From Lethocerus indicus (taxonomy: Eukaryota > Arthropoda > Insecta > Hemiptera > Belostomatidae): a stretch of 64,000 nt of DNA. The translations under genes were made by a program, and so were the position numbers. Below, in pieces: positions 49,201-63,000 of the stretch. The notes beneath the pieces were generated by a model. That model had not been told where the DNA came from. It searched no databases and saw nothing but the letters and a program-made list of their open reading frames with translations. The DNA lies in contig JACDQD010000004.1 in the NCBI GenBank assembly GCA_019843655.1, forward strand, positions 11,160,001 to 11,224,000, read 5' to 3'. Numbering within the stretch: position 1 is the first letter of the stretch; every line of letters starts with the position of its first letter.

Positions 49201-50029
49201 GCGCCGCCAGCAAATTGTTCCCAGAATCCCTTTCCCGGCGAGTTGCGCCCCTACAAAAGGGTCGGCCCGGTAGCCGGGCAGAAAAAAAAAGTCCCCACGC
49301 AAATTGGATAGCGGGGCATTAAGGGCAAAAAATAAAAACAATAAACAAATTAAAGTTTAAGGCGGTTAACGAAGTTTCGCGGGGCGATCGGGCGGTTTTA
49401 CGGGGTGAGCGAAAGTTTGAAAATTATTAACGCGAAACCCGTCTAGACGGAAATATCGGGTCATAGCCTGGTTTAGTGGCGTCCCGAGATTGGCCGGGCG
49501 ATAAAACCCGTCACAACTTTTATGTTCTCGCCTGAATTCCGGTCATAATTACGACTGGTGCTCCGCCGTCACTTTATATTATTTCTGAACTTGGAAAGAA
49601 TATCTTTGGTCAGATTAGAGAATGCAAATCAGCCACCTCTCCCGCATAATATTTAGGTAAACGAGGTACTGAGATTCCCGACTAAATATTCATTTCTTGC
49701 GGAGTAGACTAATTTTGGATTACAATATCTAGATTGTATGTATTAATTTGGACATCGTCTACATGGATTGAGTTCATCTTAAAGTGACTATAGTGATGTG
49801 AGAGAATTAAACCGTCGGGAATCTTTATATTAGTAGGTTTGACGTCATCCTGTATCACTGAAAAAAAAACTACTGTCGTACAAATTGGCGCTAATTATTT
49901 GTAGAAAAAAGAGGTAATTCACGCCGTAAATCGACTAGCGGAGCCTATTGTAAAAAAAACAGCTAAAGGGGGCTGGAAAACGCGACTGCGAACCAAAAAA
50001 AAATGGGGACAGTCGGCGGTACAATGGCG

Positions 50030-50380
50030 GCCGGGTAGTGTCGTCAAATTCGGACAGAGTTGAATTGTGCCCTGTTAACAGAGGGATTGTTTATCGGAGC
50101 GAGGAGCTCCCTCCATCCGTCCCTCCTCCGCCCCCCCTCACTCTCACCATCCTCTCTCCATCCCCACCAAGTCGATACCGGGACACGGAGCTTTGTTCGC
50201 CCAACCGCAGTCGCCATAGAGACCACCGACGCCGGTGACGTCACGCCCGCTTACCTGCCCTCCATCCACGCCCGTTTTCATCACTCTAACAGCTCCCCTA
50301 GGACGAGGTCGTCGGACCTCCTCAATGCCAGCCCCGTTTCTCGATTCCAAATTTCTTTCGCAGTTGAAAAATAAAAACCA
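50030..50380. promoter_or_regulatory. CpG-rich island with CRE site; candidate promoter or enhancer
   Basis: A compact GC-rich block in AT-rich surroundings. It contains a perfect palindromic CRE, TGACGTCA, at 50236-50243. Just before it is a GTCGCCATAGAGAC word (50208-50221) resembling an RFX X-box with two mismatches. GTAAG-type donors and a recognisable first exon were not found, so promoter function is inference from motif content. Confidence 0.3.
50236..50243. promoter_or_regulatory. CRE-type site TGACGTCA
   Basis: Perfect 8-base CREB/ATF consensus inside a CpG-rich island, flanked by GG and CG. Confidence 0.5.
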
Positions 50381-50845
50381 AGAAGAATTCTGTCGAACAA
50401 GAACGAAAATCACCGAAATTCTTTATTATAAAAATCGTATAAACTATATTTACCTACTTCAGAAAGGTTAAGGTGACCTGACTTCAAATGAGAATATGTA
50501 TTCCATGAAGTATGTCGGCAAATCTTCCCTCAATGATGGAGGCCAAATATCAATATTTGTGATCTACAGAGTGTATCCATGAAAATAGAACATTGTACAC
50601 GAATATATTATAATCACACGAGGAGAAACGGTGGATATCGCTGAGAAGATATTTCCCATGACCTTTGACTGGCTAATTGTTATTTCAATCAGCAGTATAA
50701 AAAGGGGACTGAATTAATTAAAATAGTCACGAAGAAACAATCAATTAATTTTATTATAAACAGGACCACTAAAATGATATTTATGTTTTAACAAAGTCAA
50801 CCAGTAATTAGTTATTGCGAAAGACACAGTTAACCAATCATCAAA

Positions 50846-50848
<3 letters not shown>

Positions 50849-50899
<51 letters not shown>
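50849..50899. repeat. (TA)n microsatellite
   Basis: About 25 uninterrupted TA units. Such tracts are candidate cruciform or fragile sites, and a similar tract was the Jockey target at 17166. Confidence 0.98.
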
Positions 50900-50903
<4 letters not shown>

Positions 50904-53900
50904 AAAATTAAATTCGTACAAATATTTCTTGAGTTTCATTATAATTTGTCCTTTTTTTATTTGCTCTTAATTTTTTGGAACAGTCTTCGGTAAATTAATT
51001 GTTTCCATTCGGCCCTTTGTTATCCCACCACCCCTCCGGATGTATTAAATTCGCTCTCAACCACCGTTGAAAGCCCCCAGTGTCGGTTTTTAAAAAAGGT
51101 CAAACAGAACAAAACACGGAAGTATAAATCTCTCGACACGGGGGATACCCACAAATAATTGCTCATCAACTGTCAGCGCCAGCAGCGGCCGGCTCCGCGC
51201 TCTCAGAAAAAAAAACACGCGAAATTAATTCTATCTTCATAATACACTCGCGGTATTACATGCCATTAATTTGGAATTGTTTGCAATTATTTCTTCGGTA
51301 ACCGCTATTTTCGGTATTATTCGAGTAAGCGATTACTGCCTTTAAAACCCCACACCCGACTCAAAATAATCGACTAGAACCATTAAAATTGTGGGTAATA
51401 GGAAGGACAACTTGTGATTGGACATTTGTTTGAATTGCTGTAAACGAGAGAATTTAAGAGACTGAGTTCCAGTTTTGTTTATATGGCCAACTCTTCCTTC
51501 GAAAACAATATTTCCACCTTGTACCGATTATTGTGCGTTAACTGAATATCAATTAAACCTGTCCTCTCTACCGGCGTAACCGGTGTACTGGAACAGGCTG
51601 CCGTGTATAACTGATAATTATTCAGGCTAATGCTCCATTATAGGAAGGCCGGATATTTAACGGTCCCTTGCGGGCCGTGCAATCGTAAAACGGATGTATC
51701 GCGAAAACGTTTCCCCTCCTCCGCCGGGGCCTTATCGTCCCGGCCCATTAATCGCCTCTACACCTGTTCTAATTACGCGTAATGTACTTTTAATATCATT
51801 ATCTGCCTCTACATTTACGGGCCCGACGTTAAAACTAGAACCCGGTCCCGTTACGCGACTTCGCTCCTCGTTAGTCCGTACCGGCACCCAAATTAGATAA
51901 GCCCCAATAAAAGGGCCATGTAATAATAATAAATTAACTCCGAAGTAATAAAAATTAAAAACACATAGTTATGGCACAATTTTTAACTGAAGTATTAACT
52001 TAACTGAGCGCATCTCCTCTCTGAAGAGTTATTTCAAGTATTCCATTGCTACTACACAAACTGGAAAAAAGTCAGTTACAACCTCTCATTTCTGTGTACG
52101 CACATTCAGCCCAGTATTTGAGAATGTTTCTCTATTTTCTAAAAATGAAATTTCTTGTCATCTCATTGCTCCGGTGTCGCCGCTGAATGTGATACGCCGA
52201 ATTTTTTCTACGGGAATAAAACTGGAGGTGGGAACGGTGGGTGCGTCCGAAGTTTTCAGGATGGCCAAAATTGCGGATCCGGTTAATGCTTTCCTCCGGC
52301 CCGTCGGCCGAATTTAAATAGCCGCGTAGTAAAATGCGGTCTGCATTCGACTCGAGTGTTTTATACACTGAGGAAACCCTTCCGACATGAACCGGCGCGA
52401 AATGAAAGTCTGGCCGCTGTTTATAAGTTTCATAGTTCAGTTGAAAGAGGGCGCCTTGTCCTTTCAGGCATACTGAATAACCGCCTTATATTTTACTTCC
52501 GCCTCTTATTTCAGTCGGTGAATACAATTTAAGGAAATTGCGGCTGAATTTCTCCGGCCCGCAAAATGGATTTCAAATGGGTTTGTTTCAGAACTGAATA
52601 ATAAGCGATGGTAATTCGTAGCTTCACATGAATCGCCACCATTCACAGCAATGTTTCTGTCAAGGACAGATGCTTTCCTCATTTGTAAACGACTGTATTT
52701 TCAATTTCAGGTCGGAATTAACGAGATCTAACAAAATAATTATGTATGAAATATCAAGAAACACCTACGCAAGACATTAGAATGTCATAACTCCGTTGGA
52801 TTTATAATCAACTGATAACAGAGATACCGTGTAGTAGACTGGCAAGTAACTAGTTGAAGAGATATATGCGAAATATATGTGACTCTGAACCTTCTCTATA
52901 AATAAAACGAATGTTTACGGGAGTAAATCGTCCTACACACGGCATTTATTCAATCCATTCACTGACTTCTCATCAAGGATTTAACTTTTCTGGTAAGAAG
53001 AACATCAGAAATTACACAGGTTTTGTACCGTTCGTACAAGAACTCAAAACCGCGAATTCTTATCGTGATTCCCTTAACTCTGCGTCCTCTTATGTTGTAA
53101 TAGAAGGTAGGGAATCGTACATTTTTTTTGCGGACTCGAAGCTTTACTGTGACGCGTATAACAGAGTTGCGTTAGAGAGGGAACGCATCCCGGTTCTAGG
53201 ATTCATGGTTAGTTCCTGAGAAGAGTGCCCTCCGGGCTTAAATTTATGAACCCCGAACCCTTCCTGAACGCGGTTCCCCACCCGCTTCCGGCTACTCTCC
53301 CATTTTTCCGGCCGCCGGCTAAGTTGACCCGGGCTGGAAGTGGCGCTTGCAAACTACGAGGGGGAAATTTGCAGCCGGCAGCTACTGAATTCCGAGGAGA
53401 ATTCGGAGAACGACTTATCGTGGAATATACTCGAACTCGTCGTCCTCGGAAGCTGACACCTTCCGCCCCGAATGTGATATATATCAAAGGTACGTACTCA
53501 TTGTGGTTACCAGCTTTAAGCTTACTCTACTGAATTAATAATAGCAGTGACGATTATGAGAAGCCGAAGCCAGTTTGCATTATCTAATTTAATAATTCGG
53601 GTGTGTGTATTATTTATGCCAGATAAATAAATAAATTAATTTTTCCTGATTTTCCCCGCGATCGATCTTGATTCTTAGATCTTTTAAAACTTTTCTATTG
53701 CTCTCAGTTTGTATTATTAATTGTATCATAGTTATACAACAGACATTTCAGCACGCATAAATATTCAAAGGAAAAACTACCGATATACGAGATTTTACAA
53801 TACAAACAGGTTGTATTTCAGGTAATATGATATTTCTTTTGAACGTTTGAATAATTGTCCCAAAGCAAATACTTGCAGTAATTAACGCGAAATAAACTCT

Positions 53901-56735
53901 CGTACTAATTGCTTCTCAGATTTTCAATTAAAATCGAGCGCTAAGGGGCGGACTTGGCTAATATATCTTAAAACGGATACAATTATCTTGGCGGAATCCC
54001 GGCCACGTCCTGCCGCTTCCACGGCGCCCCAACGCCCACACAATGTGGGGGCTTAATAATTATTGTTATTTCGCAATTATTACTTGATTATTGGAGCCGA
54101 GGGCATAATGGCGCAGAGCCGTAGGTATAATTAGAGGTGGCGGTGGCGGAGTAGGGCTGTGTTATTTAGAGCCAGTGAATACAAACACCCCTCGCCCACC
54201 ACCCACGTTATATGGTTGAGTCAATGCCTCGGGCAGCTAACAATGGGGGCCCCACACGCAATACACCAGTTTCCAAGCCTCAACATTCATTTATTATTCG
54301 TCCCTCTTCTCATACTTAGCCCTCCTCCTCCCTTCCTCCGTCTCATAGTTATCCGGATCCTAGTTCGCGACTCCCACTGGACCCTACGACGGCATAGAGT
54401 AATGACTCCTTTCTGTTTTCAATTTAATCAACCTAATGACAGTGGTTAAAATTAAAAATAAAATTATACCTCGAATAATATGTTCGAGTGTTCGTAGAGA
54501 AGGGGTATCCATTTTTGCCATTTCTTATGTTTTACAACCGTCTCGGTAAATGACAATATTTATTTGTCTACCAGTAGATACACAATCCATTCTTTATCGT
54601 TATGTAAATTGTAGCGCCCTTACTATGTACATGATTCATTAGTTGTAAGAGGACAAAAATAATTGTAGTGTGGGTTCTACCTCCAGGCGCGCTATGGTTT
54701 CTTCCCCATCCCCTCTATATATTCGGCCATTACTTCATGATTTCGAATATTTTTATCGTCGTATTAATATCTGAGAGGAACCATTTGGAGATAGATTTAA
54801 GTGTGTTATTCGAGTAGCAATATTGAAGGGCTCTCGTTCACGTAACGATCGAAACACCTCTCACTCAGCTATACACCGCGTGTATCCTTCCTATCCGGTT
54901 TTATAAGGCTGAAACGGGAGTATTGCACCAGTCAGCACCGCAGACATCACCGGTGTCTATCGGTACGTCCTTTAGTACGACCTATATCGAAGTTTAATCT
55001 CTTTCGATGAAATCCTTCCGATACGAATGGTAGGCCCGGGACCAGGTCGGTGTATTAAAGCGTAAACCAATGGTTAAATGGTCGATAATACGGTTGGCTG
55101 GTCGGAGCGGGGAAGCGTTTGATTGGATGGACACTATTAGGTCTATTGGAACGATCTGTATAATGGCCCTCAGTGTAGTGGGGACGGTGGGGGGTGGGTA
55201 CGTGCGGGCTAGATGTGCCCGTCTGGGGCTAATGAACGTGGATCGTGTGGCGCTATGTATGCAGATACCCAAACTCACCACCACCACACTACCAAATACC
55301 GTGGCCCTGAGACATGTTTCCATCACCCGAACACCGAGTACACCACCGAGATTTCGATTCACCGTCCTACCGACTGCCAGATTCAAATAAGACCAAAATA
55401 AATGTTACTGTTTTCTGTTATATAGTATACGTGGAAGCATAACTCAAACTATTTACAAACCAGAATCAGATATACTGATTTTAATTTACTGAATCACCGG
55501 ATATAATCCATTAGCGGATCTTCATCGGGGACGTTTTATTAAAATAAATCACGTTGATAAATTGACAAGTTTCACATTTCCGTGCAAATTTACGTTTAAG
55601 CGATATTAGGAAAATTACAAATTTATTTTAGTACCCCCGAAAGCTAAATGTTCTAAGCTAAGTTAAAGCTAAGTTTTCTGGACTCAACGGAAGCAGTTAT
55701 TAAATCTAAATTTCCCCAATTACAACCCACCTTTCTCTTACACTGAGTTCAAAGGCCAAATTCTCATCTACCAATCTTATAAATGTTATACGAGTTCGAA
55801 CAATACCGGGTAAGGGAATTGAGATATCAGTAGAGGGAGCCCCCTCCCTCGATCCCGTAATTACAAGTCCTACCGAGATATCTTCAGTAGAACTTTCTCT
55901 TGACAACAGATGGTTCGAAATGACAGTTGGTTGGTTGGGCCCACCCCCAAGCCGGCAAGTTGTCGGCCGGCCCGGGACTAATCTCGACAGTTCCGGACCC
56001 CCCAAATCCCCCAAATTATGCCCAAGACACGTCTCAAGTTTCCGATCCCGGCTGACAAATGGATTTACCGTAAGGGACATTCGCCGCCCGACATAAGTGA
56101 CTCTTCAAAAGGGCTGGATCCGACCGATCGACCCGAATTTCCACTTATAATCATTCATGAAGCATGACTGTAGGCACTGTCACACTGTCATACTTTTATA
56201 CTATTTTTTTGTGGCACTTTCTATTAATTCAGGGATGTTTTGCTACGTTGAGATTAAGCGAAATTCGGTTTTGTCAAATTATGACATTAGAACGCCTCTC
56301 TGATTTTATACATTAATATTACATAATAATTGGAGAAATCCCCTAGCCGCATTGAGGTTCACTATGCTTTCCGTTAGTTTTCACCCTGCCAATCCCGATT
56401 TGATTCCTCAAGCCCGACCGTTTGATCATAGCAGAAACAATTAGTTAAATTACTGCCGGGTTGCGATAACCGCCCCGTAATCTGATGAATCCTGTTACAG
56501 GCGGAATTGCTAAGTTGAGGACAGTCTCTTTGGTGGGTCACCCGGGGGGAGGCATGGAGGGGGCTGCATTTCTGAATATGTAACGACCGCCGATCTATTC
56601 CGTCTGTTGCTCTCCTCCCGGTTATTGGTGCCTATTATTTAATTATACCCGGTACAGAATAAATAAGCTCCCCCCGCCATCCGTTATTGTTCACGTCCAC
56701 GGAGCGCTATCGTAGTTGCGTCTCAGCCCGATCAA

Positions 56736-56774
56736 ATTTGCATCTATGCGAGTAATCCTTGCATCGATTTGCAT
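56736..56774 (-). promoter_or_regulatory. Pair of POU octamer sites, 31 bp apart
   Basis: ATTTGCAT occurs at 56736-56743 and 56767-56774 in the same orientation. This is the octamer recognised by POU-domain factors. Eight further single copies occur in the window. Confidence 0.35.
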
Positions 56775-57042
56775 TCATTAGGAATATGATTGATCCTTGG
56801 CAATGGCTTGGGGGGAGTCTGAGAGCAATTCGTGACTGGCACTCGTCCATCCGTAAATTCTCCTCGGTGCGCAATTACCGGTGAATATACACTTTGATGA
56901 GATGGAATTGCCCTAAGGATGATTAAACAAAGAACCGGTAGCCCAAGGACTTAGTAACGAGGAAAGAGATGAAGCATATTGTTACTGTCCAATATCGGAA
57001 CTAATAAATCGGGCATAGTAAAAATGATTTATTTTAATTCCC

Positions 57043-57058
57043 TACTAATTAATTAGTA
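57043..57058. repeat. Palindrome TACTAATTAATTAGTA
   Basis: A 16-base perfect palindrome with paired TAAT cores, typical of dimeric homeodomain sites, though AT bias makes chance occurrence likely. Confidence 0.55.
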
Positions 57059-60000
57059 TCACTAATCTATCATTGGATAACGACGTTGTAGTTACAATAC
57101 ATACAGCTAATCATGCTGTACACCCATATATGCTGCCTGAAAAATGACTATCAATTCCTGTCCTGTGATAAGTCTAAGATAATTTGTATAATAACATCAT
57201 TCCTTTTACGAAATAATCATGATCGTATTAACAATTTCCAGAGCTGAACATATACTGAAAGTCCTTTCACTTAAATTAAGAAATTAATTTTAGCGAATGT
57301 GTGTTTTAACAAATTAATAATTAATTAATAATGTGCTCTGACTATGGTTCGCCTTTATTCACACAGGATGTAGGGAGCCAGTTACTTGTAAATATGTTAT
57401 CCCGTTAGAAGTGATGCAAGTTTTGTCCAATCCAGAGGAGGCGGCTCTCGTGAATATATGAAGAGAATGTATTAAAGCCGGCCTCGCATACCCGGGGTCG
57501 TATCCCGGGCACAATCCCCGGTGCCCTCCGTATAATTCCTTTCCATTTTTTTCCAGTCAAATAAGTCTTTCTTTCCTGGAACAAGAAGGCCTTCTTTGGC
57601 CCGACTTTTATTCATATCCCGTGTGTTTGTACTGGCGGGACCTAATGGAATAACACAAATAGCCCGAGGGAAAGTCAATACCTCCGGCCCCCGAGTTGAC
57701 AACACAGTTCACGACAAGAAATCTCCACCCAAACCCCCAACCCCCACGCCGATATCTCATATTACAAATCAAACAGTCGATCGGAAGAAAGATTTATGTT
57801 TCTTTCCCTTTGGCTCTAAGAGGATATTACATTTCACCGGCATCGGATAAGGTGCCGGGAACCGGCTGTAATAGTATTCCTTTGAACCATATTAGATTGC
57901 GGTGATGGGGTTTTCAACATATTTTAATATCCACAATACAGCGATTTATAACCCGGGTTTTTCATTTCCATGTTTAAGACCGGAAGAATAAAATAAGGTG
58001 CTCACGATATTAATCCCACTTTCATTGAAATCAATGTTCGGTTTTTACTCCACCGGTTTTAAAAATTATGAATTCCGGAAATTCAGTCCATCTGACGTCT
58101 GACCCCACCTCTAGCCATAAGTATGAATGGCCTGCTAAAGTTATTCAGTTCATTTAGAAACACTTCCAACGTTTCTAGCCGCTATCTCTTTGTGCTCATC
58201 CCTAAGGATTGCAGCTTACCCGGAAATGGTCTCATTAAAATCATTTACCGGATCAAATCTTGGTGCGCTCTAAGGGAATCCTCACTCGGAGAAAATCGTT
58301 TTTGATTGTATTAATCTACACTGCCCCAATGTTTGAAATTTGAACATTTTCATTAAGTAGAATAATGGCAATAATCATATTTCAACCGATAACGGATGAA
58401 ATGAACTGAAATCGTTGCTTTATTCCGCCCAGCATTATTGAAGCTCTCAAACGTAATAATGTAAAGTCATTGGGCGATAAGGTCTGTAGGGGATGGCAGA
58501 TAATATTTCAGATATTCAACGGTCCTCGAACCGATATTGATTTGAATTCGTATGTATTCGAAATCATGTGGTTAGGAAGATATCCCATACAGTTTTCTAA
58601 TAAGGCACTTTGACGTCGGTCAAGCGGCGGCGTAGCTGAAAAACAGTGGTGGGTTGCGTACTTCTAACAATGGGGGAACAATGTGTCGTCGCCACGGAGT
58701 AGTGCTAGCAGTAGTAGTAGTAGCTTTAGTAGAATGGAAGGGGGAGGGGGTTCAGCCTTTATTTAAAAATGGACGTGAGGAAAGAGGGGAGGCACAGCGC
58801 CCCCCCCCATACTGCTTTTTTGTCCGAATTATTTATAACCCCCACCCTTGGATCCAGGATTCAATACAGGCCGGGTTAAACGCCGGCCGCCCCCCGTGCG
58901 CCCCTTTTGTGGGTGGAAAAAGAGGCCAAATTTATTCCTACAGTTCGGTCGCAATTTTTTTTTATTGTATTCTTCTTTTTATGGCCTTCCGGACGCCGAA
59001 TTTGTATTCGGGTTCGAAAACTTTCCGACTGATAATGGGCCGTTTCGCGAGCCTCGGTTTTATTAACGCGGCCGGTTGTTGTTATTGGTGCGGTGGCATC
59101 GGCTGTAATCCCGGCGGAATTGATTTCCGTTCTCATTCGCAGCGCTACCAATTGCATGTAAGCCTTACAGTCAGGATTAACTTCTCGATAACTTATCGGT
59201 TGATGGACTCGATACCATATAGTTAATACGCCGGTAAGGCCATTAAACGATCGCCTGAAACAAACGAAGAATAAAACGAGCTTCAAAACTGTTTTCGTCA
59301 GTTTCATTCCTCGTGTTCTGCATTTCGTATCAAGTTATACATACAGTCTTAAACGTCCAGCTCAACATTCTCGCCAGCATGGAGACACAAAATGGTCGTG
59401 ACCTTCTACTAGGTTGTGTTTGAGCTTCGTCCGCATTTTATTTTATTGTTGCGCGGGTGCCGGGGGCCCGCCCGAACACGGACTTGTCTTTCGTCACGGG
59501 GACGGGCTTTGTTCAACGCGCGGTACAACTAACTCCCATTCCACAGCGCGCACATTTACGCAGGCACACGCAAACTATTATACAACATATTATCCACAAT
59601 TGTACCTTGTGTAAAGCCAGGCAATATTGATGGGCGGACTGGAATAAGTTTGAAATACGTATTGTAGCGTCGTTTTAAAAGTGTCGTCCAACTTTTCTAA
59701 TATATACTGGGGCTTCCAATTAGTCCAATTCTACTCACTTAGGCTACTGTATAAGATTGCAAGAAGTAATATTCATTGAAGTGAATGTTGCATTTGACGA
59801 TTATATTCTTTGACTAAAGATTATTTTTGAATTCGATTTGAAACTGAACTCATCATTAAAGGACAGGTTTCAAAAAAATTTTTATGTTTCATGACTGTCC
59901 TGACGGAGTGAATAATAAATATTGATGAGTATTGGCAACGGCCTTTAAAAGGGCGTAGGGCTGTGGACAGTTTATTGGAAAATTATATGTGTCAATACTT

Positions 60001-63000
60001 GAGAATTAAAAATATCGACCAATACTTACCGCTCCCCTCTCCAACACTTCGAAGGCGGTCGACCCTACCCTGATAAACTGTCCCGACGATCCCTTTAATA
60101 TGGATAAGGGTCAAATTTGCATTCACGGCGGGTGAAAACCCGGCGGCCCGTTGAGCGGCTTTAATTCCAGCCCTCCTTCGGATTAAACCCGGGCCATCTA
60201 TAATGTCTACCCTTTTCCATTTTAACCGGGAGACCGGCCTAGACCGCCCTCATCATTGCCAGTCAGATTCCGCATTCGTGTCACGGAATGCTCAAGATAT
60301 GGTCTCTAAATTCTTGTATTTTTATTCCATAATTGTAATTTACATTTCATACGCAGAGAATTAGAGTAACGCTATGTTCAACACTCGTACACTGTCCAAT
60401 TTTATGTTTAAAATAAATAAAACATGTTTATATGATAAGGTCGTAAAGAAAACGTGTCTGTACATACACAACAATTATTGGGAAAATGATTGATAAATTC
60501 AATTCATCTTTCAGTGTACCGTTCTATTGATCGCGTCGGACACCAACATTATTGGAACGCCATCGCTTCTCGATGGAATTGGGGCGTATATCTGACACGT
60601 ACTGCTTCGCATATTGTAAATATTATTTTTTAATTTCGAAAAATGGCATAAGGCTAGAATTGAAACTCTATTTCAGCTACATTTTGGGCCTTTTCAATAG
60701 AGATCAGTAGAATATAAAATGCCAATACAGAGACAGAATCGTATTTGGTAAAAAGAATCTTTTTAGTTTCATCAAAATAAATATCGTTCCGTAATATACA
60801 ATTGTGTATAATTTACTTAAGTAAGATTACCGACAAGGATTCTTCTTCCCAATGCAGTATGGCAACTGATTGTTAATGGAAATGCTGATGGTAATGGTAC
60901 ATATGTACCTCAATTAATTATACATCCCTCCAAGCCTATATTATACGACTATCTCATGCTTTGCACCCTGATGAAGGACCTAACTCTAGAGCAGAGACCA
61001 CTATTTCAGATTCACTACCTCTCGATTGATGGCAGGATTAACCGGCAATAATGAACTTAATTCGCTAAATGTTAATGCCGAATTTAAGATAAAGGAAAGA
61101 CGTTTAAATAGTCGCCGTGTTCATTTATTCATCGTTAACAGCATCGTTTATTCATCGGCCCGTTTATCGGGAGGCTACCCATAGTTTCGAGGATCATTAA
61201 AGTGGTGAATTATTGGGCCGGAGTATTTTATGGTCTGCGATTGAACGGTGCGGCGACTAAATCCAATTATGCCCGCCCATTATGGCGAGATTTACATCTC
61301 TTGTTCAATATTTATGCTGCGAGCGTTCAGTTTAAAACTAGTCCGTTGCCCTGATAGCTCATTCCCTCTGAAATACAGAGGAATTTCCCGGATCATTGTA
61401 ATTTACACTTTACAATCTTTCTCACGTCGAATCCCCCTAACTGGAAAGTTTAATTAGACAAATCTAATTTTCCTTCGTGTACGATAAAGCACGGCAGACC
61501 TGCAAATACGCCAGTTTTTATCCTTAAAAATATTACCTCCGCTTCGCTGAATTTTTCCCTCCGGAGTATTTTCTTTTATCAAAACCTAAAAACGGAACAG
61601 AGATTAAGCCAAATCGCAGAATTTTTATCCGTACAAAAAGTTCAATACGATCCATTCAGGACAATGGAACGTCCATATTCAAGCCGGTATGGCCACAAAT
61701 GCGGCATATGTTGAATAAAATAAATATTTTTTCTTTCCATCGTGGGATTTGATTTCTTTTTATACTATTTGTCGTATCTTTCTTAACTCAAAACGGTACT
61801 AACAGACAGTCGAACTATATTAAAATATGCGAATATCCCTCCCGAAATGTGCAGACCACAGATTTCATACAGTAGAATAATAACTAGTGGAGCCACGTAC
61901 TAAACACCGGTCATTTACAGTCTCGCCCAAATGGGGTGCGGTCTCGTCTCAGTGTCTCTCAGTGTTAATTGGGCCGGGCAATAAATCGAGGAGCTAAGAC
62001 GCTAAACCGGCTAATTACAAGCCGGAATGAAACCTTTAATGGGGGTTCCATTTATTAAATGCAACCCCAAGGGGTGGACGGCTCCCCGCCGCCCCCAAAA
62101 CAGCGCCCCCATTTATCAAGTCGGCTATTTCTTAAAATCCGCCCAATGAATTTTTTTTAACTCAATGAATCTAAACTTCAGAAAAGGCATATGATAAATA
62201 GTAAGTAGAGTCATTTTATTATCGTAGCTATAAATTACCGCTAGAATTTAAGGGACATGCTTACTGTTAATCCAGCCACTCGCTGTCTCCTTACCATTTA
62301 GACTCCTTCTTGTCTTTAGCGAACGGTATTGTGTAGCAAGAAAGTTATTCAGTTCAGTATAATACATTTTAAAACCGATATAGTCTATAACAATACAGAG
62401 ATAAAGTATAATAAACTATGTACCTGATATAATTAATTCATAATTATAGAAATATGCCACGGTAGTATTTTCTACTGGGTTCTTGTGCATTTATGTATTT
62501 ACTGAGGGAATTTCAAAATGATTTTACATACCTTCAATGTCGATAGAATGATTCCTTACTCTTGCTAATGTTTACTGGCCTACATTATTCACCGAATGTA
62601 TCTGATCCAATAATCTCCTATATACTGACTAATTCAAAACTTATCTTTATTTTTGTGATAACATGTTTTGGGTCTGCTTAATTCAAAATCCGTGTTTGGA
62701 ACACGGAACGGTGTTGAATTCGTTCGGGTAAATTCAATACTTCTCAAAGGCACGGTACCGGCCGTCCCATCCGACTGGGCGTAACGAGATGAAGATATTC
62801 AAGACCTGGCCGTAAACGGCTTTGTGGGAGCTATACGGGAAGAGGCATGGCCACCGCACCGCGCCAACTTCGACGATAAATCCCGTTTAGAATGCCCGAG
62901 ACAAGAACCAACTTTCCTCGGGACGCTACCGAATACCCTATAATTCAATACAGCCGGCCCTGGTGCCTGTATGTGACTCCAAGAACCACCGCCGCGCCGC

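Larger units (their letters stand above)
43973..50848. other. Intergenic DNA
   Basis: GA-rich repeat at 44254, inverted repeats at 44486 and 45132, GC islands at 45940-46240, 46490-46640, 47270-47640, 48990-49500 and 50030-50380. Octamers lie at 46060 and 49622. A TTTCAG|GTAAGT juxtaposition lies at about 46815-46826, an acceptor directly followed by a donor, with no exon evident beside it. No gene recognised. Confidence 0.6.

Noticed and set aside
52911..53533. Two successive plus-strand open frames of about 100 codons each
   Set aside because: Translations show no family resemblance and the second lies in a GC island also open on the minus strand (53209-53487).
54994..56080. Minus-strand open frames of 130 and 124 codons
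   Set aside because: Both lie in GC-rich islands with low stop density; no domains recognised and no splice link between them is convincing.
58520..58535. GGTTCGAGGACC on the minus strand resembling a tRNA B box
   Set aside because: No cloverleaf can be built around it.
60966..60990. CTGATGA word that could start a second hammerhead
   Set aside because: No stem II or GAAA follows at a usable distance; same for copies near 7889 and 56474.
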